A DNA stretch of 62,533 nucleotides. It comes from Anaerolineae bacterium. Lineage in GTDB: Bacteria > Chloroflexota > Anaerolineae > Aggregatilineales > Phototrophicaceae. The DNA is taken from assembly GCA_022824565.1 (NCBI GenBank), contig JAJDZQ010000069.1, positions 1 through 62,533 on the forward strand. The letters run 5' to 3'. Shown here piece after piece: positions 17,603-26,236 of the stretch. A program made the position numbers and the translations under genes. The stretch's first letter is position 1, and the number at the start of each line of letters is the position of its first letter. Below the pieces are notes generated by a model. The model worked only from the letters and a program-made list of their open reading frames with translations, did no database searches and was not told where the DNA came from.

Positions 17603-19030
17603 ATGACGCGAACGCAGTACGAACCAACCTGGGAGTCGCTGGCGCAATACGAAATCCCGCAATGGTACAAAGACGCCAAGTTCGGCATCTTCATCCACTG
17701 GGGACCCTACTGTGTGCCGGCATTTGGCAATGAATGGTATCCGCGCCGCATGTATTTGCAAGACGACCCCGCTTTTGAACATCACCGCAAGACCTGGGGC
17801 GAGCACACAGACTTCGGCTACAAAGACTTCATCCCCATGCTGACTGCCGAGAAATTTGACGCGGCGGAATGGGCGCAGCTGTTCAAAGACGCTGGCGCGC
17901 GCTTTGTCATGCCGGTCGCCGAACATCACGATGGCTTCCCCATGTACGACAGCGAGCTCACCGACTGGTGCGCCGCCAAGCTGGGACCCAAGCGCGATAT
18001 CTGTGGCGAGCTGGCGGATGCCGTGCGGGCGCAGGATATGGTCTTCGCTGTTTCATCGCATCGCGCCGAGCACTGGTGGTTCTTTGATGGCGGGCGAGGA
18101 TTCCCGTCCGATGTGCAGGATCCCGCCAATGACGGCTTGTACGGACCCGCCGTGGAAGCCTCAAAAGACAAGACCAACCGCGCCGAGTGGAAGCAAAAAG
18201 ACTGGACGCCGCGCCCCGATGCCAAGTTTCTGGAAGATTGGCTGGCGCGCTGCTGCGAGCTGGTGGACAAGTATCGGCCGCAGGTCGTTTGGTTCGACTG
18301 GTGGATCGAGCAAATCGTCTTCGAGCCCTACTTGCAGCGCTTCGCCGCCCATTATTACAATCGTGGCGAAGAATGGGGGCTGGGCGTTGCCATCAATCAC
18401 AAATATGACTCCTACCCCGAGGGCGTGGCCGTCTTTGATATCGAACGCGGACAGCTGAGCGACATCCGCAAGTTCTTCTGGCAGAACGACACATCGGTCT
18501 CCAAGAACAGCTGGGGCTACATCGAAGACCACGATTACAAGCAGACGGGCGATCTAATCGCCGACCTGGTCGATATCGTCAGCAAGAACGGGGCGCTGCT
18601 GCTGAATGTGGGTCCGCGCGCCGATGGCACCATCCCCGAGACAGAACAGCGGATGCTGCGCGAGATGGGTCAATGGCTGGCGGTGCATGGCGAAGGCATC
18701 TATGACACCCGCCCCTGGCGCATTTTTGGCGAAGGACCGACTCCCGTGCCCGAAGGCGCATTCACCGATACCGCGCGGGAAGCCTTCACGCCGGCTGATA
18801 TCCGCTTCACGCAGAAGGGCAATACGCTTTATGCTTTCCTGCTGGCGTATCCACAAGATCAGGCGCGTATCGAATCGCTGGGCAGTGGCGAGGTAGCTGT
18901 AACAGACGTGCGCATGCTGGGCAGCGACGAAACCATCCGTTGGTCGCAGGATGCCGGCGGCTTGAGCCTGTCTGCCCCGCCCCAACAGTCCAAGCAGGCT
19001 GTCTGCGCCTATGCGATTGAGCTGAAGTGA
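17603..19030 (+). CDS. Alpha-L-fucosidase, glycoside hydrolase family 29
   Basis: GH29 retaining alpha-L-fucosidase of 475 residues. The N-terminal signature is WYKDAKFGIFIHWGPYCVPA, followed by FVMPVAEHHDGFPMYDS. The catalytic nucleophile Asp is in QVVWFDWWIEQ. ALLLNVGPRADGTIPETEQ ends the barrel, and a C-terminal beta domain follows. GGAG eight bases upstream supports the start at 17603 rather than the earlier ATG at 17537. There is no signal peptide, so it probably acts on imported oligosaccharides. It has its own promoter at 17467. Confidence 0.95.
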   Translation: MTRTQYEPTWESLAQYEIPQWYKDAKFGIFIHWGPYCVPAFGNEWYPRRMYLQDDPAFEHHRKTWGEHTDFGYKDFIPMLTAEKFDAAEWAQLFKDAGARFVMPVAEHHDGFPMYDSELTDWCAAKLGPKRDICGELADAVRAQDMVFAVSSHRAEHWWFFDGGRGFPSDVQDPANDGLYGPAVEASKDKTNRAEWKQKDWTPRPDAKFLEDWLARCCELVDKYRPQVVWFDWWIEQIVFEPYLQRFAAHYYNRGEEWGLGVAINHKYDSYPEGVAVFDIERGQLSDIRKFFWQNDTSVSKNSWGYIEDHDYKQTGDLIADLVDIVSKNGALLLNVGPRADGTIPETEQRMLREMGQWLAVHGEGIYDTRPWRIFGEGPTPVPEGAFTDTAREAFTPADIRFTQKGNTLYAFLLAYPQDQARIESLGSGEVAVTDVRMLGSDETIRWSQDAGGLSLSAPPQQSKQAVCAYAIELK

Positions 19031-19211
19031 GCGCATGGACGCGGATGGGCAGCGAAGTCGGCGGATAAGCCGGGAGCAATAGAGCAAGCCGCGCTAAATG
19101 CTAGCCGGTCAAACCCGAACACGGACAGGGCCAGCTATCAACCACGAACCGTGGCTGGCTGGCTATGCGCGCATCGCCCAGACAGGCTCGTTGCTTGTTC
19201 ATCCAATCGCC

Positions 19212-21179
19212 CTAGCGCCGCCACATCCGCCGCAGTAGCGCCAGCACAACCAGCGCAAGCGCGCCCACGAGCGCCAGCTTGCCCCAGGGCGAAAGCTCTT
19301 CGGGTGCCGGCGTGTTGGAAACGATGCGGATCATGTGCGGCATATCTTTGTCGCTGTGCCGATACAGCACCAGCTGCGCCTCGAGATTGACCTCGTATTC
19401 GCCATCGCTCACCTCGACGCGATAGCCATCCGGGAACGGCAAGTTGGGCACAAAGAGCTCGGTTGGCTCGCTGATGGCGCTGTCGTGCCGGAAGCTGAAT
19501 GTGAAGAGGCCGCGCTCCCGATCATAGCGCATGCGCTGTGGATCGCCCGCCACCTTCTGGGCATAGGGGCGCGCAATCGCCGCCAGCGCTCGTCCGCCCG
19601 AGTTGATATCGGCTGGGTCGGCTTGCTGGTCGCGGCTGAAGATGGACAAATCTTCGCCATTCCACTGGTCGCCGCGCTCATTACTGTTGTCGGGCGTGTA
19701 ATTCCAGAGTGTGTAGCTGTAGAGATGGTCGTCCAGCGCCCGCAAGCTGTAATCCAGCGCCTGGGCCTGTCGCGAGAAATCGCCGCTTTTGAATGCGCTG
19801 CCGCCGTTCAGGTCGAATGGGATGCCCACTTCGCCAATCACGACAGGCAGTTCGCCCAGCGCGTCATCGGCATATTGGCGGAACTTGCCCAGCTCTTTGG
19901 ACAGGTGGCTGCGGATCTGCGCCTCGCCCAGCAGCGGGCGCATGCTGAAGAAGTCGAAATTGAGCTGCGGATGAAAGCGACGGGTGAAGAGCGTAACACC
20001 ATCATAGAAGTGCGGCGCATACACCAGTTTGTCGATCTGGTCATAGTTCGGCGGCGGACCCATGGGCTCGGCTTCGATAAAGATGAGCGCGTCGGGCATT
20101 TCGGCATGGATGGCGCTGGCAAAACGCTCGGCAAAAGGCTTCAGAAAATCAGCCAGAAAGTCGGCACGCGCGAAGTGCCCGGGGCGCAGCACGCGCGGCT
20201 GTCCGGCGCTGTCCACATCCCAGATGCCATGTGTCCGCCAGACATCATCGACCCCATCGCGCCAGACAGTCGCGCCCTGTGGATCGATGCGCGCTGGTTT
20301 GGTCTGCCCAGGCAGCCGGTCGACCAGCGGCAAGCCATAGTCCAGGCAGTCTTGCGCGAAGCCATTGGCGAGGAAGATCGCCTGCGCCGGCGTGGGCACG
20401 AGGCCCAGCTTGATGAGCGCATGATCGTTGCTGCGCAGGTCGGGCACGCCCAGCAAGCCGCCCGAAGGCTCGTTCATGCTGCCGAAGCCCAGCAGGTTGG
20501 GCAAGCCGCGCAAACGTCGCGCCAGCGCCGAATAAGCCGCGCAATAGTGACCTTGCAGAAAATCCTGGATATTCTGCCCATCCACTTGCAACTGCGGCGC
20601 AAATTCACGCCCGCCGAAGAAAAGTGTGAACATCGTGAAGCAAGCGTAACGAGCATAGTTGTTCGCCCACATCAACTGTGGGAAGCTATCGGGCTGCTTT
20701 TGATGCAACAGCGCCGCGCCCGTTTCGCTGAAGCGCTCGATATCCAGGCCAACCGACTCGAATGTCCAGGCCGGCGCGCCATCGCCACCGCAAAAACGAC
20801 TCCACACATCCTGGTGCGGGTCGATGAAGACCAGCATATCGTGCGCGTGGGCTTTTTCCAGCACGGCAGCCAGATAATCAAGATAGGCTTCGTCGATACA
20901 GCCGGGACCTGCGTGCGCCAAAGCTTCCCAGGTTACGATAAAGCGCAGGAAGTCCAGCCCCCAATGCTTGAGCCGGGCGAAGTGCTCGTCGGCTTCCTCC
21001 AGCGGGAAGGGCCTGCCGATGAATGACACAGCGAGCGGGTCGTCCAGGCTCTCGGGCAGATGCGTGGCACCGGGCGGCTGGGCGGGCACTTTGCTCGCGC
21101 CGCTGAGGTTGACGCCATGCAAGATGCGCCGCCGGCCTGTCTCGTCAAGAAAAAAAAGTCCGTCCGCTGTGATGGGCAT
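19212..21179 (-). CDS. GH5 family glycosidase with C-terminal membrane anchor
   Basis: Glycoside hydrolase family 5 protein of 655 residues, most like the endoglycoceramidase group. ILHGVNLSGASKVP starts the barrel and HDMLVFIDPHQDVWSRFCGG is the strand 3 region. The acid/base Glu is in GFGSMNEPSGG and the nucleophile Glu is in PVVIGEVGIPFD. A beta domain follows from about residue 540. The protein ends in a single hydrophobic helix, LALVGALALVVLALL, with RRMWRR after it, so it looks tail-anchored. No N-terminal signal peptide is seen. The start at 21179 has GGGGA eight bases upstream. Confidence 0.85.
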   Translation of the reverse strand: MPITADGLFFLDETGRRRILHGVNLSGASKVPAQPPGATHLPESLDDPLAVSFIGRPFPLEEADEHFARLKHWGLDFLRFIVTWEALAHAGPGCIDEAYLDYLAAVLEKAHAHDMLVFIDPHQDVWSRFCGGDGAPAWTFESVGLDIERFSETGAALLHQKQPDSFPQLMWANNYARYACFTMFTLFFGGREFAPQLQVDGQNIQDFLQGHYCAAYSALARRLRGLPNLLGFGSMNEPSGGLLGVPDLRSNDHALIKLGLVPTPAQAIFLANGFAQDCLDYGLPLVDRLPGQTKPARIDPQGATVWRDGVDDVWRTHGIWDVDSAGQPRVLRPGHFARADFLADFLKPFAERFASAIHAEMPDALIFIEAEPMGPPPNYDQIDKLVYAPHFYDGVTLFTRRFHPQLNFDFFSMRPLLGEAQIRSHLSKELGKFRQYADDALGELPVVIGEVGIPFDLNGGSAFKSGDFSRQAQALDYSLRALDDHLYSYTLWNYTPDNSNERGDQWNGEDLSIFSRDQQADPADINSGGRALAAIARPYAQKVAGDPQRMRYDRERGLFTFSFRHDSAISEPTELFVPNLPFPDGYRVEVSDGEYEVNLEAQLVLYRHSDKDMPHMIRIVSNTPAPEELSPWGKLALVGALALVVLALLRRMWRR

Positions 21180-21298
21180 GGTCTGTCCCCGCCTGGTTGT
21201 CGCAAGCGGGCAGTATAGCATAGCCACTATCTTGCCTGTGAGGCGAAGAAGCGGGGCGAGCAGGAGTGTCTAAATCGCTGGATGGTTCTCTTTCTAAT

Positions 21299-21390
21299 CC
21301 CACCCCAGCCCCTCCCCGACGAGTCAGAGAGGGGAGTCAAGGTATGTGCCTCCCCCTGGCCTGTCGGGGGGACCGAGGGGGGTCCATATC
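21299..21390. repeat. G/C-hairpin intergenic repeat
   Basis: Two hairpin modules of the family common in this window: CCTCCCCGACGAGTCAGAGAGG and a CCTCCCCCTGGCCTGTCGGGGGGACC type. No gene is present between 21180 and 21444. Confidence 0.7.
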
Positions 21391-21444
21391 CAGCAAGTTC
21401 GCCACTCGCTGGCGGACCACTGTGTGCAGAACCGAGTTATTGAG

Positions 21445-22155
21445 CTATTCGTCGTGCACAGGCAGATGCTCGCCCAGCCAGCCGAGAAGCATGCGACTGG
21501 CCGCCGCATAATCACTGTCGAAGAGCCGCGTGCCATGCGCCCGCCCGGGCAAGATGCGGGCAGTCACATCGGCGCTGGCGCTGGCGAATAGTTGGCGCAC
21601 GCTGTTGGCGCTGCCGCTGTCTCCATGCGCCGCGACCAGCAAGGCCGCGCGACCAGCCAAGCCTTCGGCCAAGGCAGATTCAGGTTTGGTGCCGCGGTAA
21701 TCCAGTCCCGGCGACAGGGCGACCGCTCCGCGACAAATATCCTGTTGCGCACAGCTGATGATGGCGACATTCGCGCCGATGCTCGCGCCCAGCAGCGCCA
21801 CACCAACATCGGAAACTCGGTCATGCGCCCTCAGCCAGGCCAGCCAGTCGCCGACATCGGCAATAGCGGCAGGCCAATCGCGCTCGCCAGCCGAGTCGCC
21901 ATGACCGCGCATATCCACATTCAACACGGCATAACCAGCCGCGCGCAGATCGGGCAGCAGCGGCTCATAGGCCGAACGCCGGCTGTTGAGCATGTGCAGC
22001 GCGAGCACGACAGGAGCGCCCGAGTCGGCCGCGTGCCAATCGGCGACCAGCTGGATGCCATCGGCGCTTTGGCGGGTGATCGTCTCGGCTGCGTCTTGCG
22101 CCAATGCGGTCGCGCAGATGCAAATGAAGAGCAGCGAAATCAGAAGTGTGCGCAT
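21445..22155 (-). CDS. Exported alpha/beta hydrolase
   Basis: Alpha/beta hydrolase of 236 residues. Residues 1-19 (MRTLLISLLFICICATALA) are a signal peptide. The nucleophile elbow is LLGASIGANV with Ser, the earlier strand gives VLNVDMRGHGDS, and the catalytic His is in GRAHGTRLFD, resembling dienelactone-hydrolase-type and peptidase-S9-like esterases. AGGAGA lies five bases before the ATG, which fixes the start. It should act outside the cytoplasmic membrane. The substrate is unknown. It stands alone between two repeat-filled gaps. Confidence 0.85.
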   Translation of the reverse strand: MRTLLISLLFICICATALAQDAAETITRQSADGIQLVADWHAADSGAPVVLALHMLNSRRSAYEPLLPDLRAAGYAVLNVDMRGHGDSAGERDWPAAIADVGDWLAWLRAHDRVSDVGVALLGASIGANVAIISCAQQDICRGAVALSPGLDYRGTKPESALAEGLAGRAALLVAAHGDSGSANSVRQLFASASADVTARILPGRAHGTRLFDSDYAAASRMLLGWLGEHLPVHDE

Positions 22156-22198
22156 GATGTCTCCTATCTCAGAATAACCAAGTTAGTCGTGTGTATTT

Positions 22199-22365
22199 GC
22201 GAAGCTGCAAGAAATCAAGCATCAGAATTCAGCTTCTCTGAATGGCTCCCCCTCCCTGATGCTTCGGGGAGGGGGTTGGGGGGGTGGGGTAGAACCTGTG
22301 GCGGCGCGCGCTGCAAGTCCGTGAAGGGTATCCCTCTGTGCCTCTGTGCCTCTGTGGCAATTTTG
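22199..22365. repeat. Composite hairpin repeat plus CTCTGTG repeat
   Basis: 22199-22295 contains CTGCAAGAAATCAAGCATCAG and the hairpin CCTCCCTGATGCTTCGGGGAGG, the same order as the composite element at 10.6 kb. It is followed at 22328-22362 by three CCTCTGTG units ending in TGGCAA, one arm of the second repeat family. Confidence 0.65.
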
Positions 22366-22429
22366 CGCATAATTGTGTTTCAATTCTGCCACCGAGTTAT
22401 TCCGAGTTCACAGCATATACCGAGTGAAG

Positions 22430-23203
22430 TTACACAGCCGGCCAAGGCCGATTCGGTCCCGCGCCAGGCAATGGGAAGCTGCCATCGTTTAGCAGCGCCT
22501 CGGTCCGCCAGCGCAGCATCTGCCATTCGCCTGGCATCAGCAGCTCGCTCATCGCCCGTGTATAGCTGTCGTTCGCATCCGCCAGCCGCCGACAGAAGCG
22601 CGCAAGATCATCCAGGATGGATTTTGGCAGGGCGCTGCCCGCGAAGTCCCAGATTACAGTGCGCAGTTTGTCGCTGGCGTTGAAGGTCAAGCCGTGGTCG
22701 ATGCCCCACAAGTGACCATCGGCATCCAGCAAACAATGACCGCCTTTGCGATCGGCGTTGTTGGCGAGCGCATCGAAGGTCGCCATGCGCCGCAATTGCT
22801 CCAGCAAAGGCGCTTTGTCGAAGCTGTAATAATGTTCTTCGGGGTTGTGATCGATAAAAAGTTGCACAGAGCCCAGGCCGCGTGTGCCTTCGCGCAGCAT
22901 GGTCGGCGGCACCAGTGGCCAGCCCAGCGCCTCGGCTGTCAGATATGCGGCAGTTTCTCGCTGGCAGAGCGTGCCATCGGGGAAATCCCACAGCGGGCGT
23001 TCGCCATCGCGGGGTTTGTAGATGGCCAGCAGCCGCAGACCGTCATGCACGATATTGACCAGAAATGTATAATTGCTGCCCCAGCGCATCAAGCCGACTT
23101 CATCGTCCATCTCGCCGTGGCGGATGGCTGCAATCGCTTCGTCCAGCGCGATGCAGACGGGCTCGTCCAGGGCGCGAGCGGTGTAGACGCGGCGGCTAGT
23201 CAT
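22430..23203 (-). CDS. SCO1664 family (PI3/4-kinase-like fold) protein
   Basis: Protein of 257 residues matching the SCO1664 family, which has a PI3/PI4-kinase-like fold. Diagnostic segments are LMRWGSNYTFLV, YKPRDGERPLWDFPDGTL (the lysine region), REGTRGLGSVQLFID, and the catalytic/metal segments DALANNADRKGGHCL and WGIDHGLTFN. In Actinobacteria it usually sits with a DUF3090 gene and a histidine phosphatase; neither is next to it here. The substrate is not known to me. No strong ribosome site is seen before the start. Confidence 0.85.
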   Translation of the reverse strand: MTSRRVYTARALDEPVCIALDEAIAAIRHGEMDDEVGLMRWGSNYTFLVNIVHDGLRLLAIYKPRDGERPLWDFPDGTLCQRETAAYLTAEALGWPLVPPTMLREGTRGLGSVQLFIDHNPEEHYYSFDKAPLLEQLRRMATFDALANNADRKGGHCLLDADGHLWGIDHGLTFNASDKLRTVIWDFAGSALPKSILDDLARFCRRLADANDSYTRAMSELLMPGEWQMLRWRTEALLNDGSFPLPGAGPNRPWPAV

Positions 23204-23245
23204 GCCGGGATTCTAGCTGGATGCGGGCGCGGGGCGCAAATGCCC

Positions 23246-24193
23246 TTAGGCCAGCGCCAAGATGCCCACCAACGGACGATGATCGGTCAAGTCATCAAAA
23301 GGCAGGTTGCTTTGGATGTGGCAGCTGATGACAGCGAATTGCCCAGCCGGGTCGTGCAGCAAGATGTGGTCGATCAGAATGCGATGCTGTTGATGCGTCC
23401 ACTGCTGGCCGCGCCGGTTTTCTGGCGAAAGCAGCCGGAAGTGTCGCTGCAGGGCTTCCATTTCTGGGGCGTCGGGCTGGGCATTGAAGTCGCCAGCCAG
23501 CAAGATAGCCCGTTCTGGCGCTTCGTTGCTGCGGTCGGCTGCCTTCAATTCATCGATGACATGCAAGATTTCACTAACCTGTGCCTGGCGCATTTGCGAG
23601 GCGGTGCGCGACCGTTCGTAGCCCATATCACGCCGATCTTCGCCGATCAGCACACCCAGATGCGTGTTGAGAAAATACAGGGGCACGCCCCGATAGCGCA
23701 AGGACGCCACCATCAGGTTGCGCGGCTGGGTATCGCGGTTGCCGGTGCTATAGAGTGTAGCGCGGCTGATGGTGGCTTGACGCGACCAGCCAGGCGCGCC
23801 ATGACAATCGCCCACCTCGGGATAACTGCCCCAGGGCCAGGCTTCGAGCGGCAGGTTGGTTACGATAGCGTTGCCTTCGGCTGCGGAGCGCATATCGCGG
23901 TAGGCGGGACGATCCCACAAATTGGGGTGCGGGTGCGCGCGCATGGTTACTTCTGGCGCAAAAGCCGCGAGGTAAGATTCGCCCAACAACTGCGCCAGCT
24001 TCCAACCGACATCGCGGCAACGGTCGCGGTGCACAGCCTGGCCCGATTCTTGCAGAGCGATGACGGTCGGCTGACGCGGATTGATGACTTGCTTCAGCGT
24101 GCTGAAAGTATCTGATGCGAGCTTGTGGTGATCGTGCGGCGCTGGACGCATCCCGCGCGCGCCACCGATGTTAAATGTCACAACCTGCAGCAT
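23246..24193 (-). CDS. Endonuclease/exonuclease/phosphatase family protein
   Basis: EEP-superfamily metal-dependent phosphodiesterase of 315 residues. The first strand is VVTFNIGGARG (Asn ligand), the metal-binding Glu is in VIALQESGQA, LYFLNTHLGV gives the His region, LLAGDFNAQPD the catalytic Asp/Asn pair, and TDHRPLVG the C-terminal His. The chosen start at 24193 places the first strand immediately at the N-terminus, with GGGACG upstream. No signal peptide, so it probably acts inside the cell. Whether the substrate is a nucleic acid, lipid or nucleotide cannot be said. Confidence 0.88.
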   Translation of the reverse strand: MLQVVTFNIGGARGMRPAPHDHHKLASDTFSTLKQVINPRQPTVIALQESGQAVHRDRCRDVGWKLAQLLGESYLAAFAPEVTMRAHPHPNLWDRPAYRDMRSAAEGNAIVTNLPLEAWPWGSYPEVGDCHGAPGWSRQATISRATLYSTGNRDTQPRNLMVASLRYRGVPLYFLNTHLGVLIGEDRRDMGYERSRTASQMRQAQVSEILHVIDELKAADRSNEAPERAILLAGDFNAQPDAPEMEALQRHFRLLSPENRRGQQWTHQQHRILIDHILLHDPAGQFAVISCHIQSNLPFDDLTDHRPLVGILALA

Positions 24194-24557
24194 TGGCGCG
24201 TCCCGTTTTGGCCGGAGCGGCGGTATTGTATCATAGTTATGGCGCGTTTCCAGAGTGCGCGCAGAAAGGCCAGGGCAATCGCACAAACATCTTTACCACC
24301 GAGCGCGCCGAGCAAAAGATGAGTACACCGAGAGTTTGATAACAGCCCTACGAATAAAAGCTGGGCTTTGTGCAATTGCGGCGCTGATGACTGACTTTAC
24401 GATGGAAAAAGTTTCCGAGACAAACCTATTTTCGGCATGCTGATACCATCATCACAGTGCAAAATCATCGCTTCCCCCCTCTGTGCACTCAAAATATCCT
24501 CGGTAAACTCGGTGCTTAAGTTTTCGCGACTAAACCCTTGCCCAAGCATGCATAATA
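24194..24557. other. Intergenic region with CACCGAG-type inverted repeat
   Basis: This 364-bp divergent gap contains no gene. At 24296-24314 CACCGAGCGCGCCGAGC and at 24502-24521 CCTCGGTAAACTCGGTGC form the arms of a long inverted repeat with about 190 bp between them. It also contains a CCTCTGTGCACTC segment, so it looks like a diverged member of the CACAGAG repeat family. TACAAT on the minus strand near 24225 could be the -10 of the EEP-family gene. Confidence 0.5.
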
Positions 24558-24584
24558 ATGCGACTGCCCTATGCAGAAAGGCAA

Positions 24585-25265
24585 ATGCGTTTGACAGCAC
24601 AAACAGCCCTCATCCTCATTGATGTGCAGCTGGGCTTGGACGATGCGCGTCTGGGCGCGCGCAGCAACCCGGCGGCCGAGCAAAATATGGCGCGATTGCT
24701 GCAGGCGTGGCGGCGTCTGGCCCGACCAATCTTCCACATCCAGCACATGTCCACCGAGCCGAATTCGCCCTTGCGCGCCGAACTGCCGGGCAATTGCATC
24801 AAGCCCGAAGTCGCGCCTTTGCCTGGCGAGCCGATCATCCAAAAGCAGGTCAACTGCGCGTTCATCGGCACCGACCTGCAAGAGCGCTTGCAAGCCCAAG
24901 GCATTCAATCGCTGCTATTCGTCGGCTTGACAGCAGAGCACTGCGTCTCGACCAGCGCGCGGGTCGCGGGTGATCTGGGTTACGAGGTAGTTGTCGCTGC
25001 CGATGCCACTGCCTCGCACGAGTGCTTCAGCTACGATGGGGCGCACATTCCCGCCGAGACAGTCCAGGCGGTGGCGCTGGCCAACCTGCATCGCGAATTC
25101 GCCACTGTGCGCATGACCGCCGATATCTTGGGGAACTTGTCGAATTCCGCAAGCATGCAGAGGCAGCACAGTCCGCGACCCGCCGACCATTCTGCGTGTG
25201 AAATGCCTCCCCCAGACACGTCGGGGGGAGCGAGGGGGGTTGCCACAGCTGCCTGCGAAACATGA
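24585..25265 (+). CDS. Isochorismatase-like cysteine hydrolase
   Basis: Isochorismatase-family cysteine hydrolase. Catalytic Asp13 lies in LILIDVQLGL, the Lys in IIQKQVNCAF and the nucleophile Cys in GLTAEHCVSTSAR. Family members are amidases or nicotinamidase-like enzymes; the substrate is not evident. The start at 24585 follows AAAGG; an in-frame ATG at 24558 is an alternative. The last 25 residues (beginning SACEMPPPDTSGGARG) are read through a G/C-hairpin repeat and are probably not part of the fold. Its TGA stop overlaps the ATG of the following glycosyltransferase gene, implying translational coupling. Confidence 0.88.
   Translation: MRLTAQTALILIDVQLGLDDARLGARSNPAAEQNMARLLQAWRRLARPIFHIQHMSTEPNSPLRAELPGNCIKPEVAPLPGEPIIQKQVNCAFIGTDLQERLQAQGIQSLLFVGLTAEHCVSTSARVAGDLGYEVVVAADATASHECFSYDGAHIPAETVQAVALANLHREFATVRMTADILGNLSNSASMQRQHSPRPADHSACEMPPPDTSGGARGVATAACET
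25205..25241. repeat. G/C-hairpin repeat inside the isochorismatase reading frame
   Basis: CCTCCCCCAGACACGTCGGGGGG and the following GCGAGGGGGGTT match the intergenic hairpin family, but here the element is translated as the C-terminal tail of the upstream gene and reaches within 21 bases of the next start codon. Confidence 0.65.
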
Positions 25266-26236
25266 AGATCGCGCTGATTTCGTCCCTGTACCGCTGCGAA
25301 CGGCACCTGCCGACTTATTCGGCGGCGCTCTTCGGCTTTGCCAAACGCATCAGTCAAGCGGGCTTGGCTGTGCACTATCTGCCCATCGTCAACGATGCCA
25401 GCCAAGTCGAGCGCGAGCAAATCGACAAGCTGGCGCGCGCCATCAACGCCGCGTATCTCGGGCGCATGACACCGCAGTATGTCCCGCGCGAATCGCTCTA
25501 TGCCAGCTGGAACCGCGGCTTGGCCCACAGCGATGCCGAAGGCTTCAGTTTCTGGAATGCCGACGACATCCGCGTTGCCGACGCCTTCCTGGCCGGCTTT
25601 CGCGCTCTGCAAGACGGCGCAGACCTGGTCGACTTCGACTTTATGCGCGTGGCGACTGTCCGGCGCATGGGTCTCTTGCCGCGCACAGAGCGCCTGCTGG
25701 TGCCCTGCATGTACGATCCAGCCCGTTTCAGCCGCCGCAATGGAATCGGTCCCTTCTTCATGGCGCGCCGATCGCTCTACGAGGCGGTCGGTCCATTCGA
25801 CGCCAACTTCCACATCGCCGGCGATACCGAATGGGTGTCCCGCGCTTTTCATATCAGCCGGTTTCAGCGCATCCCCAGCAGCGGCGGCGACTTTGTCGTG
25901 CATGGCGAAAACCTCAGCAATACCGGCAGCGATCGCGAAGATATTGAAGTCAACATCATTCACATGCGCCGCGGCAACTGGCGCGAGCTGCGTCCTGCCG
26001 ATCCCGATGCCATGCGCAGCGCCTGGCAGATGTGGGGGCGTCAAGGCCAGCTTACCCTGCCAGCCGAGCAGGCAGAATACCTTTGGGGCGCGGGCGCAAA
26101 CACGCGCTGGCGACGTTATCGGCGCGAACGGCGGCAACCTCCGTGGCTGAGGCGGCTGCGTCTGGCGCTGGCTGCGCGGGGCTGGCTGCACAGCGAAGAA
26201 TGGGCGGCGGCGCGGCGCGAGATAGCACAATCATGA
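25262..26236 (+). CDS. Family 2-like glycosyltransferase
   Basis: GT-A fold glycosyltransferase of 324 residues, probably cytoplasmic. The N-terminal strand is KIALISSLYRCERHL. The metal-binding DxD equivalent is in FSFWNADDIRVAD, and acceptor-domain features are GPFFMARRSLYEAVG and FDANFHIAGDTEWVSRAF. The C-terminal tail is strongly basic (RWRRYRRERRQPPWLRRLR) and may bind the membrane. Both ends overlap the neighbours by ATGA, so it is the second gene of a four-gene coupled operon. The sugar is unknown. Confidence 0.8.
   Translation: MKIALISSLYRCERHLPTYSAALFGFAKRISQAGLAVHYLPIVNDASQVEREQIDKLARAINAAYLGRMTPQYVPRESLYASWNRGLAHSDAEGFSFWNADDIRVADAFLAGFRALQDGADLVDFDFMRVATVRRMGLLPRTERLLVPCMYDPARFSRRNGIGPFFMARRSLYEAVGPFDANFHIAGDTEWVSRAFHISRFQRIPSSGGDFVVHGENLSNTGSDREDIEVNIIHMRRGNWRELRPADPDAMRSAWQMWGRQGQLTLPAEQAEYLWGAGANTRWRRYRRERRQPPWLRRLRLALAARGWLHSEEWAAARREIAQS

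Noticed and set aside
19335..21026. Plus-strand open frame of 563 codons
   Set aside because: Antisense shadow of the GH5 gene.
22694..24115. Plus-strand open frame of 473 codons
   Set aside because: It spans two well-supported minus-strand genes (SCO1664-type and EEP family) and shows no protein motif.
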